DNA from: Komarekiella atlantica HA4396-MV6
GTDB lineage: Bacteria; Cyanobacteriota; Cyanobacteriia; Cyanobacteriales; Nostocaceae
Direction: 5' to 3'
Assembly: GCA_019359395.1 (NCBI GenBank)
Contig: JAHHHK010000029.1
Span: forward strand, 1-64,000
DNA length: 64,000 nt
The position numbers and the translations under genes were made by a program. The notes beneath the pieces were generated by a model that was given only the letters and a program-made list of their open reading frames with translations, searched no databases and was not told the origin of the DNA. Each line of letters opens with the position of its first letter. Position 1 is the first letter of the stretch. This document shows positions 54,215 to 63,360 of the stretch, piece by piece.

Positions 54215-55552
54215 TTACAATACCTGCTCAAAAGCCTCAATTAGGCGGTCAACTTCCTCAAGTGTGTTGTAATGTACCATGCTCACGCGTACTATTCCAT
54301 TTTGCGAAGCTAACCCCAAGTATTCAATTAACCGTTTAGCATAAAAGTCTCCGTAGCGAATTCCGATGTAATGTTGGTCAATTTTGATAGGGATGGTTGA
54401 GCTATCAATTCCATCTACTACAAAAGATATAGTGGGTACACGCGTGTGGTTAGCCTGCAATTGACCGAGCACACGTACATTAGACTTGTCGTTGAGGTAG
54501 TCTAGTAAGCGATCGCCTATCTTCTCTTCATGCATACTGATTAAATCAAAGACCTGCACCATTTGACTTCTCAAATCAGGTGTAGTTTGATTGCCATAAT
54601 GTATTTGTGCTAATTCACTCAAATAATCACACAAACCTAACATTCCATAACTCAATTCAAAATTGACATTACCTAATTGAAACTTATAAGGAATATCTGT
54701 CTGAGCAATAAAATAATGATTAAGACCAGGCATTTTTAACAAATGTTCTTCTTTGCCATAAAGTAAAGCATGATGTGAGCCGTAAACTTTATAAAAACTC
54801 AAAGCATAGAAATCCACATCTAAATCTTGAACATCAACTAGTTTGTGCGGTGCATAAGCAACACCATCTACACAAATCATTGCCCCACGTTCATGTACAA
54901 ATGCAGCAATTTCTTTAATAGGGTTAATAGTTCCCAAAATATTAGAAGCATGAGTTAATGCTACCAGTTTTGTGCGTTGACTCATTAATGGTTCTAAATC
55001 TTCTAAATGCAATTCCAAAGTATCTGGACAGATTTGCCAGACTTTAATCTTCATTCCTTGTTTTTCTAGAGCAACCCAAGCCCCAATATTGGCTTCATGG
55101 TCACAATTAGTAACAATAATCTCATCACCAGGCGCGAAAGTTTGACTCAAACACATTGAGAGAACTTTCAACATCATTGTAGTCGATGGCCCCATGACTA
55201 TTTCTCTAGGAGACTTGGCATTAATAAAAGTAGCCATTCCCTTTGTTGCTAATGCCAAGCGTTCTCCTGCTAGCTGAGAAATTGCATAAGAAGCACCCAA
55301 CTGGACATCAGATGTCAACAGAAATTCACTAATCCTATCTACTACTTTCTTTAAGGTTTGTGAACCGCCAGCATTATCAAAAAAAGTCCATTCACCAGCT
55401 AAGGCAGGAAAATATTGACGAACTTTATCAAGATTCAAGACCAAAGTAGAAACCCTCAAGCGAATATACAAAGATGAGTAAAATAACAGATGATGAAGGT
55501 TGAGGTAAGAACGAAAAACTTTTATTCTTAACTTTTCTTCATTCTTCATCAT
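54215..55552 (-). CDS. class V aminotransferase, cysteine desulfurase-like
   Basis: 445 aa. Homology begins about residue 38 (LDKVRQYFPALAGEWTFFDNAGGSQTLKKV). GPSTTMMLKVL, NCDHEANIGAWVAL, ALTHASNILGTINPIKEIAAFVHERGAMICVDGVAYAPHKLVDV and DFYALSFYKVYGSHHALLYGK (PLP Lys in SFYKVYG) are the fold type I class V set. The N-terminal 35 residues are unlike the family and probably are not translated, or belong to an upstream ATG call. The usual catalytic Cys loop of SufS is not evident, so it may be a cysteine-lyase-like or other PLP enzyme. Confidence 0.82.
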   Translation of the reverse strand: MMKNEEKLRIKVFRSYLNLHHLLFYSSLYIRLRVSTLVLNLDKVRQYFPALAGEWTFFDNAGGSQTLKKVVDRISEFLLTSDVQLGASYAISQLAGERLALATKGMATFINAKSPREIVMGPSTTMMLKVLSMCLSQTFAPGDEIIVTNCDHEANIGAWVALEKQGMKIKVWQICPDTLELHLEDLEPLMSQRTKLVALTHASNILGTINPIKEIAAFVHERGAMICVDGVAYAPHKLVDVQDLDVDFYALSFYKVYGSHHALLYGKEEHLLKMPGLNHYFIAQTDIPYKFQLGNVNFELSYGMLGLCDYLSELAQIHYGNQTTPDLRSQMVQVFDLISMHEEKIGDRLLDYLNDKSNVRVLGQLQANHTRVPTISFVVDGIDSSTIPIKIDQHYIGIRYGDFYAKRLIEYLGLASQNGIVRVSMVHYNTLEEVDRLIEAFEQVL

Positions 55553-55835
55553 GTATTCTTTAGCCTAGCTTACCTTTTAGCAAGTTATCCAGAGAGCATC
55601 TGCATACTTTTTTGTTTACAACTTGTTACTCATGATTCTTAGTTTGTGAAAATACCTCTATAGAGGGTGTCCATGAGATCTGAAAAAGTGTCTAACTAAA
55701 GTATCTGGGTTGCAGCAAACATTTATGTTTTGATTCTTCACAATTTACTTCAAGTTTTTTGATAAGTTAAAGGTAGAGCCAAAAAATTTATTATCTTGAC
55801 TCTTAATGCCTTGATCAAAAGCGAGGTAACGAGCT

Positions 55836-56057
55836 ATGGATATTGCAGTTAAATACGACATCGAGGTTATCAAGGAAGAAGCACGTCAACTTGCTCAAAA
55901 GGGACTTGTTAACCGTCAGCAGCCAATCTATACTCTTTGTAAATACATTCCTGATCATGAATGGGTGTATTTTGAGCTTGAGTTAGAAAAAAACGAGTTT
56001 TTACTCAGAGATAGAATTATCGACCTGCTAGATCATGAATACTGGGAAGATGATTGA
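55836..56057 (+). CDS. DUF4327 family small protein
   Basis: 73 aa. MDIAVKYDIEVIKEEARQLAQKGLVNRQQPIYTLCKYIPDHEWVYFELELEKNEFLLRDRIIDLLDHEYW is typical of DUF4327, a short cyanobacterial family of unknown function. Two acidic helices flank the conserved IYTLCKYIP. A hairpin terminator follows. Confidence 0.8.
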   Translation: MDIAVKYDIEVIKEEARQLAQKGLVNRQQPIYTLCKYIPDHEWVYFELELEKNEFLLRDRIIDLLDHEYWEDD

Positions 56058-56130
56058 AGCTGTACTTAGAAATCAGAACACGTTAGTAACATCTTCAATA
56101 AAATCAAAATTAAAAGTCAAAATCTCAACA

Positions 56131-56164
56131 AAAAAAGCCCTCGAATTAATTTGGGGGTTTTAAA
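56131..56164 (+). terminator. intrinsic terminator after the DUF4327 gene
   Basis: AAAGCCCTCGAATT pairs with AATTTGGGGGTTT (one bulged G, one wobble), followed by TTTT. It is 75 bp after the stop. Confidence 0.65.
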
Positions 56165-56243
56165 AAAGGTTTTATCGGTGGTTAGATCCCCTTAAGAGAT
56201 CCCTTTAAGAGATCCCCGACTTCTTTAAGAGATCCCCTTTAAG

Positions 56244-56276
56244 AGATCCCCGACTTCTTTAAGAAGTTGGGGATCT
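56244..56276. repeat. GATCCCCGACTTC palindromic repeat
   Basis: AGATCCCCGACTTCTT followed by AAGAAGTTGGGGATCT, an almost perfect inverted repeat. Shorter AAGAGATCCCC units precede it (56183-56243). It lies 20 bp before the argD stop (reading leftwards, after it), so it would form a strong 3' hairpin on argD mRNA. Confidence 0.75.
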
Positions 56277-56295
56277 AATAAATAGCCAGCAATGT

Positions 56296-57576
56296 TTACG
56301 CTGTAATGGTTGCTAATGCCTTGTCAACAGCTTGCAGTGCGGTATTGACTTCTGCTTCTGTCACAATCAACGGAGGTACGAACCGGACAACTTTTGGCCC
56401 TGCTGGTACGAGCAATACGCCTTCGTCTATGGCGGCTTTGACGATATCAGCTGCGGTTAGCTGAGTGGATGCTTGCAACTCCAAACCATTGATCAAACCC
56501 CAACCCCGAACTTCGGCGATTTGATGAGGATATTTCGTGGCGATCGCTTTTAATCCAGATCGCAACTGTTCACCTCGTTCTTCCACATTCTGTAAAATAT
56601 TCTCCCGCTCTATTGTCTGACAGACACTAAGCGCTACTCCACACACGAAAGGATTTCCGCCAAAGGTGCTGGCGTGTTCTCCTGGTTGAAAAATATCACA
56701 GAATTTTTTGCTCATCATTGCACCGATGGGGATACCGCCACCCAAGCCTTTGGCACTGGTGAAAATATCCGGTTCAACGCCAAGATGTTCATAACCCCAT
56801 AATTTGCCACTGCGCCCCATGCCAACTTGCACTTCATCAAAAATTAGTAATATGCCAGTTTCATCACAAATCTGCCGCAGCTTTTTAAAATAGGCAACAT
56901 CTCCTGGACGTACCCCACCTTCTCCCTGCAATGGCTCTATTAAAATCGCCGCCACACGATAATCGCCTTCATCCAACTCGCTAATTGCCACTTCCACAGC
57001 GTTAATATCGTTGTAATTTACGTAGTGGAAACCAGGAACTAAGGGATCAAAGTACTTTTGATACTTTGGTTGTCCTGTAGCGGTAATTGTTGCCAAAGTC
57101 CGTCCGTGGAAACTGGCATTGGCGGTTAAAATAATCGGTTTTTCAATTTCTAGAACTGTGTGGGCATATTTCCGCGCCAGTTTAATTGCTGCTTCGTTAG
57201 CCTCAGCTCCAGAGTTGCAGAAAAATACGCGATCGGCACAAGAATGTTGAATAATCCATTTTGCCAATTCACCTTGCTCAGGAATGTAGTACAAATTAGA
57301 GACATGGTGCAGCTTTTGGATTTGGCGAGTCACCGCTTCTACCATAGCTGGGTGGGCATGTCCCAATGTACAAGTGGCAATTCCAGCCACAAAGTCCAGA
57401 TATTCACGCCCCTGTGTATCCCAAACCCGGCAACCAGCGCCCCGTTCTAGGGCTAAAGGAAACCGGGCGTATGTAGACATTACAGCTTCATTAAAGCTAT
57501 CTGCATCAAAGGGACTAGATGCTACACCTGAATCTGGGGGGTTCGTGGCTTGTTCAACCAGAGTTTGTAGGCTCAC
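56296..57576 (-). CDS. argD: acetylornithine aminotransferase
   Basis: 426 aa. DTQGREYLDFVAGIATCTLGHAHPAMVEAVTRQIQKLHH, SNLYYIPEQGELAKWI, FCNSGAEANEAAIKLARKYA, ILIFDEVQVGMGRSGKLWGYEHLGVEPDIFTSAKGLGGGIPIGAM (PLP Lys in SAKGLGG) and STFGGNPFVCGVALS are the class III aminotransferase ArgD set. It makes N-acetylornithine in arginine synthesis. It is not linked to other arg genes here. The first 30 residues are a weakly conserved head. Confidence 0.9.
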   Translation of the reverse strand: MSLQTLVEQATNPPDSGVASSPFDADSFNEAVMSTYARFPLALERGAGCRVWDTQGREYLDFVAGIATCTLGHAHPAMVEAVTRQIQKLHHVSNLYYIPEQGELAKWIIQHSCADRVFFCNSGAEANEAAIKLARKYAHTVLEIEKPIILTANASFHGRTLATITATGQPKYQKYFDPLVPGFHYVNYNDINAVEVAISELDEGDYRVAAILIEPLQGEGGVRPGDVAYFKKLRQICDETGILLIFDEVQVGMGRSGKLWGYEHLGVEPDIFTSAKGLGGGIPIGAMMSKKFCDIFQPGEHASTFGGNPFVCGVALSVCQTIERENILQNVEERGEQLRSGLKAIATKYPHQIAEVRGWGLINGLELQASTQLTAADIVKAAIDEGVLLVPAGPKVVRFVPPLIVTEAEVNTALQAVDKALATITA

Positions 57577-57724
57577 TACCGCTCCTCCTGAAGTTTTTCA
57601 TCATTATAGTTATCTACTAGTTTCCTAGAAATCTTTAAAAATTACTTTTTATTTCCCGCAACTTATACTTCCTCTTAAAGCTAATGCTCAGATATTCTCA
57701 AACGTGTGGTAGTGGTGAAAAATT

Positions 57725-58789
57725 TTGTACTCAACACTAGAGCAAAAATATCAACGTATCCAAAAGGAGTTAATGGCTGGGGCGATCGCTCTCGGCGGTG
57801 TGCTCCTAATTGGCACTTTGTGGTATTGGTTAGTAGAAGGCTGGTCATGGCAAGACGCGGCTTACATGACAGTCATCACCTTAGCTACGGTAGGATATGG
57901 AGAGACACAGCCACTAGGTAGTCGAGGACGATTGTTTACAATTGCCTTAATTTTGTTGGGTGTGGTAAATATCGGTTACATTGTCAATAGATTTACGGAA
58001 GCCATAATAGAAGGCTATTTTCAAGAAGGAATTCGGCTACGACAACAAAAGCGATTAATGGAATCCCTAACACAACACTACATCATTTGTGGATTTAGTC
58101 GGACTGGTCGTCAAATTGCCAAAGAATTTCGGTCAGAAGGCGTGTCTTTTGTAGTGATTGATTCTGAGACGGAATCTGTGCAAAGGGCCCAAGCAGAAGG
58201 TTATACAGCATACCAAGGTGATGCTACATTAGATGACACACTTTTGAAAGTCGGCATTGAACGGGCAATTTGTATTGTCGCAGCCTTACCTTCAGATGCA
58301 GAAAATTTATATACAGTTTTATCAGCGAAAACACTGAATCCAGGAATTCGGGCGATCGCACGGGCAAGTACAGAAGAAGCTTTACAAAAGTTACAACGCG
58401 GTGGTGCAGATGAAGTGATTTCTCCCTATATTACCGGCGGGAAGCGGATGGCTGCGGCGGCACTTAGACCCCAAGTTTTAGATTTTGTGGACGGGATTCT
58501 TACAGGTGCAGACCGCCAGTTGTATATGGAAGAATTTTTACTCGACCCGGCTTTCTGTCCTTTTGTCGGTCAAACTTTACAAAAAGCCAGATTGCGATCG
58601 CAAACTGGGGCATTAGTTCTAGCAATTCGTCGCGCTGATGGCAATCTCATCGGCGGCCCTACTGGCGAGACAGTTTTAATGCCGGGCGATCAGCTAATCT
58701 GCATGGGTACATCTGAACAGTTACGTAGCCTTAATCAAATTCTTGGCCCAATTGGTTCGCAGCAATTGCGTAAACCTAAAAATACTTGA
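57725..58789 (+). CDS. two-helix potassium channel with RCK (TrkA-N/TrkA-C) domain
   Basis: 354 aa starting at TTG (57725); ATG 57773 would cut the first helix. The two helices enclose the pore ITLATVGYGETQP, with the TVGYG K+ filter. From about residue 115 is TrkA-N: HYIICGFSRTGRQIAKEF (GxGxxG-like), FVVIDSE, GDATLDDTLLKVGI. A TrkA-C domain spans about 265-345 (GQTLQKARLRSQTGALVLAIRRADG). This is the MthK-like arrangement, gated by a ligand such as Ca2+ or nucleotide. A promoter is not evident. Confidence 0.9.
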   Translation: MYSTLEQKYQRIQKELMAGAIALGGVLLIGTLWYWLVEGWSWQDAAYMTVITLATVGYGETQPLGSRGRLFTIALILLGVVNIGYIVNRFTEAIIEGYFQEGIRLRQQKRLMESLTQHYIICGFSRTGRQIAKEFRSEGVSFVVIDSETESVQRAQAEGYTAYQGDATLDDTLLKVGIERAICIVAALPSDAENLYTVLSAKTLNPGIRAIARASTEEALQKLQRGGADEVISPYITGGKRMAAAALRPQVLDFVDGILTGADRQLYMEEFLLDPAFCPFVGQTLQKARLRSQTGALVLAIRRADGNLIGGPTGETVLMPGDQLICMGTSEQLRSLNQILGPIGSQQLRKPKNT

Positions 58790-58842
58790 TGGGTGCAAGG
58801 GAAACAGGGGAAGTTGGGGGGATAAGTAACCTTGACTCTTGA

Positions 58843-59868
58843 CTAATCTAATGCTGCCTTCACTTTCGCATCCCAGCCCATTGCCTGCATCCAGCAAGGA
58901 TAGATAGGTTTGAGATCTGTCAGAGTATCGAGTTTTTCTACCTCGTGAGCCGATAACTTGAGTTCGGCTGCACCTATATTGTCTGACAACTGCTGTATTT
59001 TGTTAGCACCAATGATCACTGAGGAAATAAAAGGTTTGGTAAGAATCCAAGCAATTGCTATCTGAGCAGATGATGCACCGTGATTTTCCCCAATCTGCTG
59101 TAGCAAATCTACTACTTCGTAGCCCTTCTCAACATCAATAGGCGGAAACTGGAACTTGTGGCGACGAGAATCTTCAGAAACAGGTTTCTCTCGCGTATAC
59201 TTGCCGCTAAGAAAACCGCTAGCCAGTGGACTCCAAACCAAAATACCAATTCCTGTATCTTCCACAAACGGTACAATCTCGTGTTCGATATCCCGTCCCA
59301 GTAGCGAGTAATACATCTGCGCTCCGACAAAGCGGGCATACCCATAACGTTCTTGAATTCCCAGTATGCGGGCGGCTTTCCAAGCAGTGAAATTAGAAAA
59401 TCCGATGTAGCGAATAAGTCCTCGCCGCACTAGGTCATCCAAAGCGCGGACTGTTTCCTCTAGTGGTGTTAAGGGATCGGGAATATGGAGTTGATAGAGG
59501 TCAATGTAATCCGTTCCCAGTCTTTTTAAACTTGCCTCAGCAGCAGCGATGATGTGGCGATAGGAAAGACCCGTGTCTGTGAGTGCATTGCCTGTACGAA
59601 ATCCTACTTTGGTAGCAATTACAGCTTCATGACGATGGTTTTCTAATGCCTTACCTAGCATGATTTCCGACTGTCCGCCTGTGTAAGCATCTGCCGTATC
59701 AAATAGGTTGATGCCTGCATCTAGGACACGGTTGACCATTTGGTTTGCCATTGTTTGGTCAATGTTGTTGGTAATACCAGGAACCAGTTCACCAGTACCA
59801 AAGGTCATCGCACCGAAGGCGAGGCGGGAGACTACTAAACCTGTGTTTCCGAGAGTTGTGTATTGCAT
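58843..59868 (-). CDS. aldo/keto reductase
   Basis: 341 aa. MQYTTLGNTGLVVSRLAFGAMTFG, LFDTADAYTGGQSEIMLGKAL (Asp, Tyr), VIATKVGFRT (Lys), YIDLYQLHIPDP (His) give the tetrad of the aldo/keto reductase barrel. IGFSNFTAWKAARIL and SSVIIGANKIQQLSDNIGA are family segments; NADPH binding lies in the last. It is most like the YajO/general-stress-protein-69-like group. First of four genes in the same orientation with redox themes; the substrate is unknown. Confidence 0.88.
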   Translation of the reverse strand: MQYTTLGNTGLVVSRLAFGAMTFGTGELVPGITNNIDQTMANQMVNRVLDAGINLFDTADAYTGGQSEIMLGKALENHRHEAVIATKVGFRTGNALTDTGLSYRHIIAAAEASLKRLGTDYIDLYQLHIPDPLTPLEETVRALDDLVRRGLIRYIGFSNFTAWKAARILGIQERYGYARFVGAQMYYSLLGRDIEHEIVPFVEDTGIGILVWSPLASGFLSGKYTREKPVSEDSRRHKFQFPPIDVEKGYEVVDLLQQIGENHGASSAQIAIAWILTKPFISSVIIGANKIQQLSDNIGAAELKLSAHEVEKLDTLTDLKPIYPCWMQAMGWDAKVKAALD

Positions 59869-59888
59869 AAAGTAATTTCCACTGTTAC

Positions 59889-60431
59889 TTACTTTGAAAG
59901 GTTGAATCCTTTGGAAAAATTGTCTCCCCAGGCTTCATTGAATACTATTGGGTTGTAGTATTCTCGGAACAGCAAGATTTTGCCGTTACGGAATTGGAAT
60001 AAACCTGCATAGATATTGTTGTAAGGTTTGCCAGTTGCTAGAACTTCGATTTCCCCACGGTATTCTGCATAAACGGTGTTTGGATCAAGCATGGGATAGA
60101 TGGCTAAGTCAGGGAAAACCATTCTGCCAACATTGCTGGGGAGTCCGCTGTAGTGCTTTGCGATCGCAGTTTTGCCCTCAACCCGTTTGGGAAAGCCAGG
60201 TGGTGAATAGGGCATATCCTGTACACCATTTTCATCCCACAACTCAAGCCATGCATCCATACGCTTCCGAGACAGAAGGTTGAGGAAATCGCGCACCACT
60301 CGCACATTTTTCTGCCGGATTTGATTATCTTTAGTCATTGCAGATGCACTCTGATGAATTACCCCCACTGCTGCCAAAATGCCAGCCACTAAGAAATTTC
60401 TAACAACGATACGCCGAGTCTTTAACGCCAT
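59889..60431 (-). CDS. SnoaL/NTF2-like protein with Tat-like signal
   Basis: 180 aa from ATG 60431 (MALKTRRIVVRNFLVAGILAAV); a longer frame to 60500 reads unlike a protein start. RR followed by a hydrophobic run and ASA-M looks like a twin-arginine export signal. The body is one NTF2-fold domain: VRVVRDFLNLLSRKRMDAWLELWDENGVQDMPYSPPGFPKRVEG, with YAEYRGEIEVLATGKPYNNIYAGLFQFRNGKILLFREYYNP. SnoaL-like proteins isomerise or bind small ring compounds. It sits between an aldo/keto reductase and an SDR. Confidence 0.8.
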   Translation of the reverse strand: MALKTRRIVVRNFLVAGILAAVGVIHQSASAMTKDNQIRQKNVRVVRDFLNLLSRKRMDAWLELWDENGVQDMPYSPPGFPKRVEGKTAIAKHYSGLPSNVGRMVFPDLAIYPMLDPNTVYAEYRGEIEVLATGKPYNNIYAGLFQFRNGKILLFREYYNPIVFNEAWGDNFSKGFNLSK

Positions 60432-60487
60432 AAAAAGTTGTGGAATACTGTTATTTTTGCGCTTGTGGATAAGATGGGTGTCTGTGT

Positions 60488-60595
60488 AATATCGATTCAA
60501 TTAATTAATGCGACAAATCCTTTGTAGAGACATTGCAATGCAACGTCTCTACACACGGTCTATATGTCACATCCTTTTTTTAATCGGTCTAATAT
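60488..60595. mobile_element. copy of the GAGACGTTGC miniature element (one core mismatch)
   Basis: ATATCGATTCAATTAATTA, then the core around 60524-60552 (GAGACATTGC with GCAACGTCTC), then ATGTCACATCC and TTAATCGGTCTAATATT. Orientation opposite to the copies at 41152 and 50092. It lies between the SnoaL-like gene and the SDR gene in the putative cluster. Confidence 0.7.
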
Positions 60596-60617
60596 TTATG
60601 AAAAATTGAAATCTGAA

Positions 60618-61568
60618 CTACTTGGTCAAATAACCACCTGTAGCATCTACGTCCATACCTGTGATGCAACTCGCTTCATCAGAACTCAACCACATTACAG
60701 CTCTAGCAATTTCTTCTACATTGACAATTCGTTTGATGGGATAATCTTGAGAAACTTCCTTAAAATTTGTGTTCCAAGCTGCTAGCGCCCGACGCAACAT
60801 TGGAGTATCGACTGCGCCAGGAGAAATCGAATTGACGCGAATATTTTTGTCTGCGTACTCCAAGGCTGCAACTTTGGTCAGAGAGATAACAGCATGTTTG
60901 CTAGCGCTATAAGGCGCAATAGTTGCAAAGCCGACGTGTCCAGAAACAGAGGCATTATTTACAATGATCCCGCCGCCTTGCCGCAGCATGTGAGGGATTT
61001 CATACTTTATGGAAAGGAACACACCCGTTGCATTAGTATTGAGCGAGTCCATCCAATCTTGAAGCGATCGCTCCGCAATAGTTGCAGGTTTGCTCTCAGC
61101 ACCCGCGTTATTGAAAGCAATATCGATGCGATCGTACTTTTGAACGCAGGTGTCAATGAATGACTTCACATCTTGCTCACTACGAACATCAGCTCTTTGA
61201 TAGCTAGCGCGGCCCCCTTGGGCATTGATTTCCTGGGCAATCTTCTCGCCCAAAGTTGAGCGACGGCCGCAGAAGTGAACAATCGCTCCTTCTTTGGCAA
61301 ATGCTCGTGCTGTCGCTTCCCCAATGCCAGAAGTTGCCCCTGTGATCAATACAACCTTGCCTGCAAATTTACCGTTGCGATCAGTAGCGACTTTGGGTTC
61401 CAGCGGCTTTTGAGTATTCGCTTGGGCACGTCCAGCCAAGAATGTGGCAGCTACTCCAGCAACAGAAGCACCGCCAACAAGTATCCGTCGCCGAGCAACT
61501 CCCTTGGTTAACCTTTTACCGCTGTGGTTCATCTCTAAAGATGATGCATTCTCAAACTTGTCTGCCAT
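60618..61568 (-). CDS. short-chain dehydrogenase with Tat-like signal
   Basis: 316 aa. The first 60 residues hold RRRILVGGASVAGVAATFLAGRAQA, a hydrophobic stretch after three Arg that could be a Tat signal. The SDR core is LITGATSGIGEATARAFAKEG (cofactor), FNNAGAE, NNASVSGHVGFATIAPYSASKHAVISLTKVAALEY (catalytic Ser, Tyr, Lys) and RVNSISPGAVDTPMLRR. It is a classical SDR with about 50 extra N-terminal residues. Export of a folded nucleotide-bound SDR would be unusual but is what Tat is for. Confidence 0.86.
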   Translation of the reverse strand: MADKFENASSLEMNHSGKRLTKGVARRRILVGGASVAGVAATFLAGRAQANTQKPLEPKVATDRNGKFAGKVVLITGATSGIGEATARAFAKEGAIVHFCGRRSTLGEKIAQEINAQGGRASYQRADVRSEQDVKSFIDTCVQKYDRIDIAFNNAGAESKPATIAERSLQDWMDSLNTNATGVFLSIKYEIPHMLRQGGGIIVNNASVSGHVGFATIAPYSASKHAVISLTKVAALEYADKNIRVNSISPGAVDTPMLRRALAAWNTNFKEVSQDYPIKRIVNVEEIARAVMWLSSDEASCITGMDVDATGGYLTK

Positions 61569-61931
61569 GCACTCCTCCTAAATTATTGCTGACCCAGTTG
61601 CTTTGTGGCTGTTGTCTTTAGATTAATGGAGGCATAATGAAAATTCAGGGCCGATTCTTGCTTATCAATGTCAAAATCTTGCTTAGTTAGCGCAATAAAT
61701 GAGAATACAGAAGTCAGAATTTCCAAAGTTCTGATGTCTGACGACAAGCCGCCCTCCGGGCGTCTACGGAGGAAGCCTCCGCACCCTGCGGGTTCGCGTA
61801 GCGTTCCGTAGGAAAGCAAGCTACAGACTTCTTTCAGAATTCAGAATGCAATCAATAAGGGATAAGCGCGGATGACTCTAGTAGAGACGCGATTAATCGC
61901 GTCTCTACTCCTGAATTGTTTCTTGATAACA
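61569..61931. other. gap between the SDR and AraC genes, with two repeats
   Basis: 61741-61835 carries a composite GC-rich repeat (CCGCCCTCCGGGCG, CCTCCGCACCCTGCGGG, GCGTAGCGTTCC). 61881-61908 is another palindrome, GAGACGCGATTAATCGCGTC, related to the GAGACGTTGC family. No gene. Confidence 0.6.
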
Positions 61932-62777
61932 TCAAAAACTGTCCCGGTAAACCTTTGGTGTTGTGCCTGTGGCTTTGCGAAACTGGGCACTAAAGTGGCT
62001 CTTGTTGTCAAAACCAACTCGGTAAGCTACTTCAGCAACGGTAAGTCTAGTAACAGACAGTAGAAACTTTGCTCTTTCCATGCGTTGCTGGGTGAGGTAG
62101 CGATGGGGTGGTTGTCCTATTGCAGTTTTGAAGGTACGGGCGAAGTGAAAGGGACTCATGTGAACCACGGCAGCCAAGTCAGCAATGGTCAAATCTTGCG
62201 TCAGCCGATCTTCGATGAAATCTTTGAGTTGATTGAGTTGCACTTGGCTGAGAGGCCCGTCTTCTAGTGCAGGTTTGCTGGATAAACTACTATAGTTACG
62301 TAGCAGATGAACGGCTAACAGGTTCCTCAACGACTCTGTGTAAAGTTTCCCTGCTAGTCCACCATTGAGAATCTCAGACTTAAATAACTGCGCGACGTGC
62401 AGGATGGTAGGATCTGCGAACATGATGCGATGCTCAATCTCAAAGTTGTTTGGTAAGGAACAATCTGCTGCTACTCGGTTGAGCAAATCTGGAGCCAGCG
62501 TTATGTGAACACATTCAGTTGGTTTCTCCCAACGCGACCAGACAAATCCACCAGAAGAATAGAGGAAGACACTTGCTGGCGGAAGTGGGGTTGTTTTACT
62601 TGATCCATTATTTATGCGCCAAGTTACTCGTTCTTGAGGAGCAAGTGCAACACCGATGAGGTTTTTGGCAGGACGAAAATCAACTTCATCTGGTGGCAGT
62701 AGCGAATACTCGACGGATACTCCTTGCCACAAAGCTTGAAGATAGTAAGGAGAGGACAGGATACTGACAGACTGCAT
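61932..62777 (-). CDS. AraC-family transcriptional regulator
   Basis: 281 aa. C-terminal double helix-turn-helix in residues about 180-281: LKDFIEDRLTQDLTIADLAAVVHMSPFHFARTFKTAIGQPPHRYLTQQRMERAKFLLSVTRLTVAEVAYRVGFDNKSHFSAQFRKATGTTPKVYRDSF. The N-terminal 170 residues, a ligand or dimer part, have no clear family match. It is in the same orientation as the SDR, SnoaL-like and aldo/keto reductase genes and may regulate them. Confidence 0.9.
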   Translation of the reverse strand: MQSVSILSSPYYLQALWQGVSVEYSLLPPDEVDFRPAKNLIGVALAPQERVTWRINNGSSKTTPLPPASVFLYSSGGFVWSRWEKPTECVHITLAPDLLNRVAADCSLPNNFEIEHRIMFADPTILHVAQLFKSEILNGGLAGKLYTESLRNLLAVHLLRNYSSLSSKPALEDGPLSQVQLNQLKDFIEDRLTQDLTIADLAAVVHMSPFHFARTFKTAIGQPPHRYLTQQRMERAKFLLSVTRLTVAEVAYRVGFDNKSHFSAQFRKATGTTPKVYRDSF

Positions 62778-62831
62778 TGTTTGCGTTCGTCTCTAACACA
62801 CATTTATAGAGTATAGCGATAGCCAGTAGTG

Positions 62832-63331
62832 TTAGGACACAAAGTATTTGAGAACAGATTCTATGGCTTGTCGCAAGTCAGGGGAGTCAGATAGTAGATG
62901 ACGAATATGACTTTTGAGCCAAGCCCAACAGTTTTCAATGCGGTTGAGGTCTGGCGAATAAGGAGGCAAATACAATAACTGACAGCCAGCATTTGCAATT
63001 AATTCAGCAATATGTCCTCCGTGATGAAACGTTGCGTTATCAAGAATAATCACCTGTCCTGGTTTGAGAACGGGAATTAAGCAAGTTGACACCCAGGTTT
63101 CAAAGACTACACGGTTACAAGCCCCTTCAACAGTAAATGGTGCTATTAACTGTTGCTGACAATAGGCAGCAATCATATTTACTCGACCAGTTCTGCGTCC
63201 TGACTTAAGTGCTTCAAACCTCTGACCTCGTTTACACCAACCATAACCGTAATCATCCCTTGCATCCATTCCTGATTCATCTACATACACTCGTTGTGAA
63301 GAAGGAATTTTTGCTAATTGTTGAACAAAGA
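62832..63331 (-). CDS. IS630 transposase, C-terminal DDE part
   Basis: Open from about 63331 in this frame; the part from 63290 gives 152 aa. VYVDESG (Asp), VIILDNATFHHGG (Asp) and PYSPDLNRIENCWAWLKSHIR (Glu) are the DDE catalytic residues. Upstream the frame continues with DLWRERERDEAKRAIFVQQLAKIPSSQ. No start codon with a ribosome site is present, so it must be made by a frameshift from the first part. Confidence 0.85.
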
Positions 63332-63360
63332 TAGCTCGTTTGGCTTCATCCCGTTCACGC

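Noticed and set aside
54000-54339. Frames across the repeat block after the CheR-type gene
   Set aside because: Made of repeat modules; partly antisense to the class V aminotransferase.
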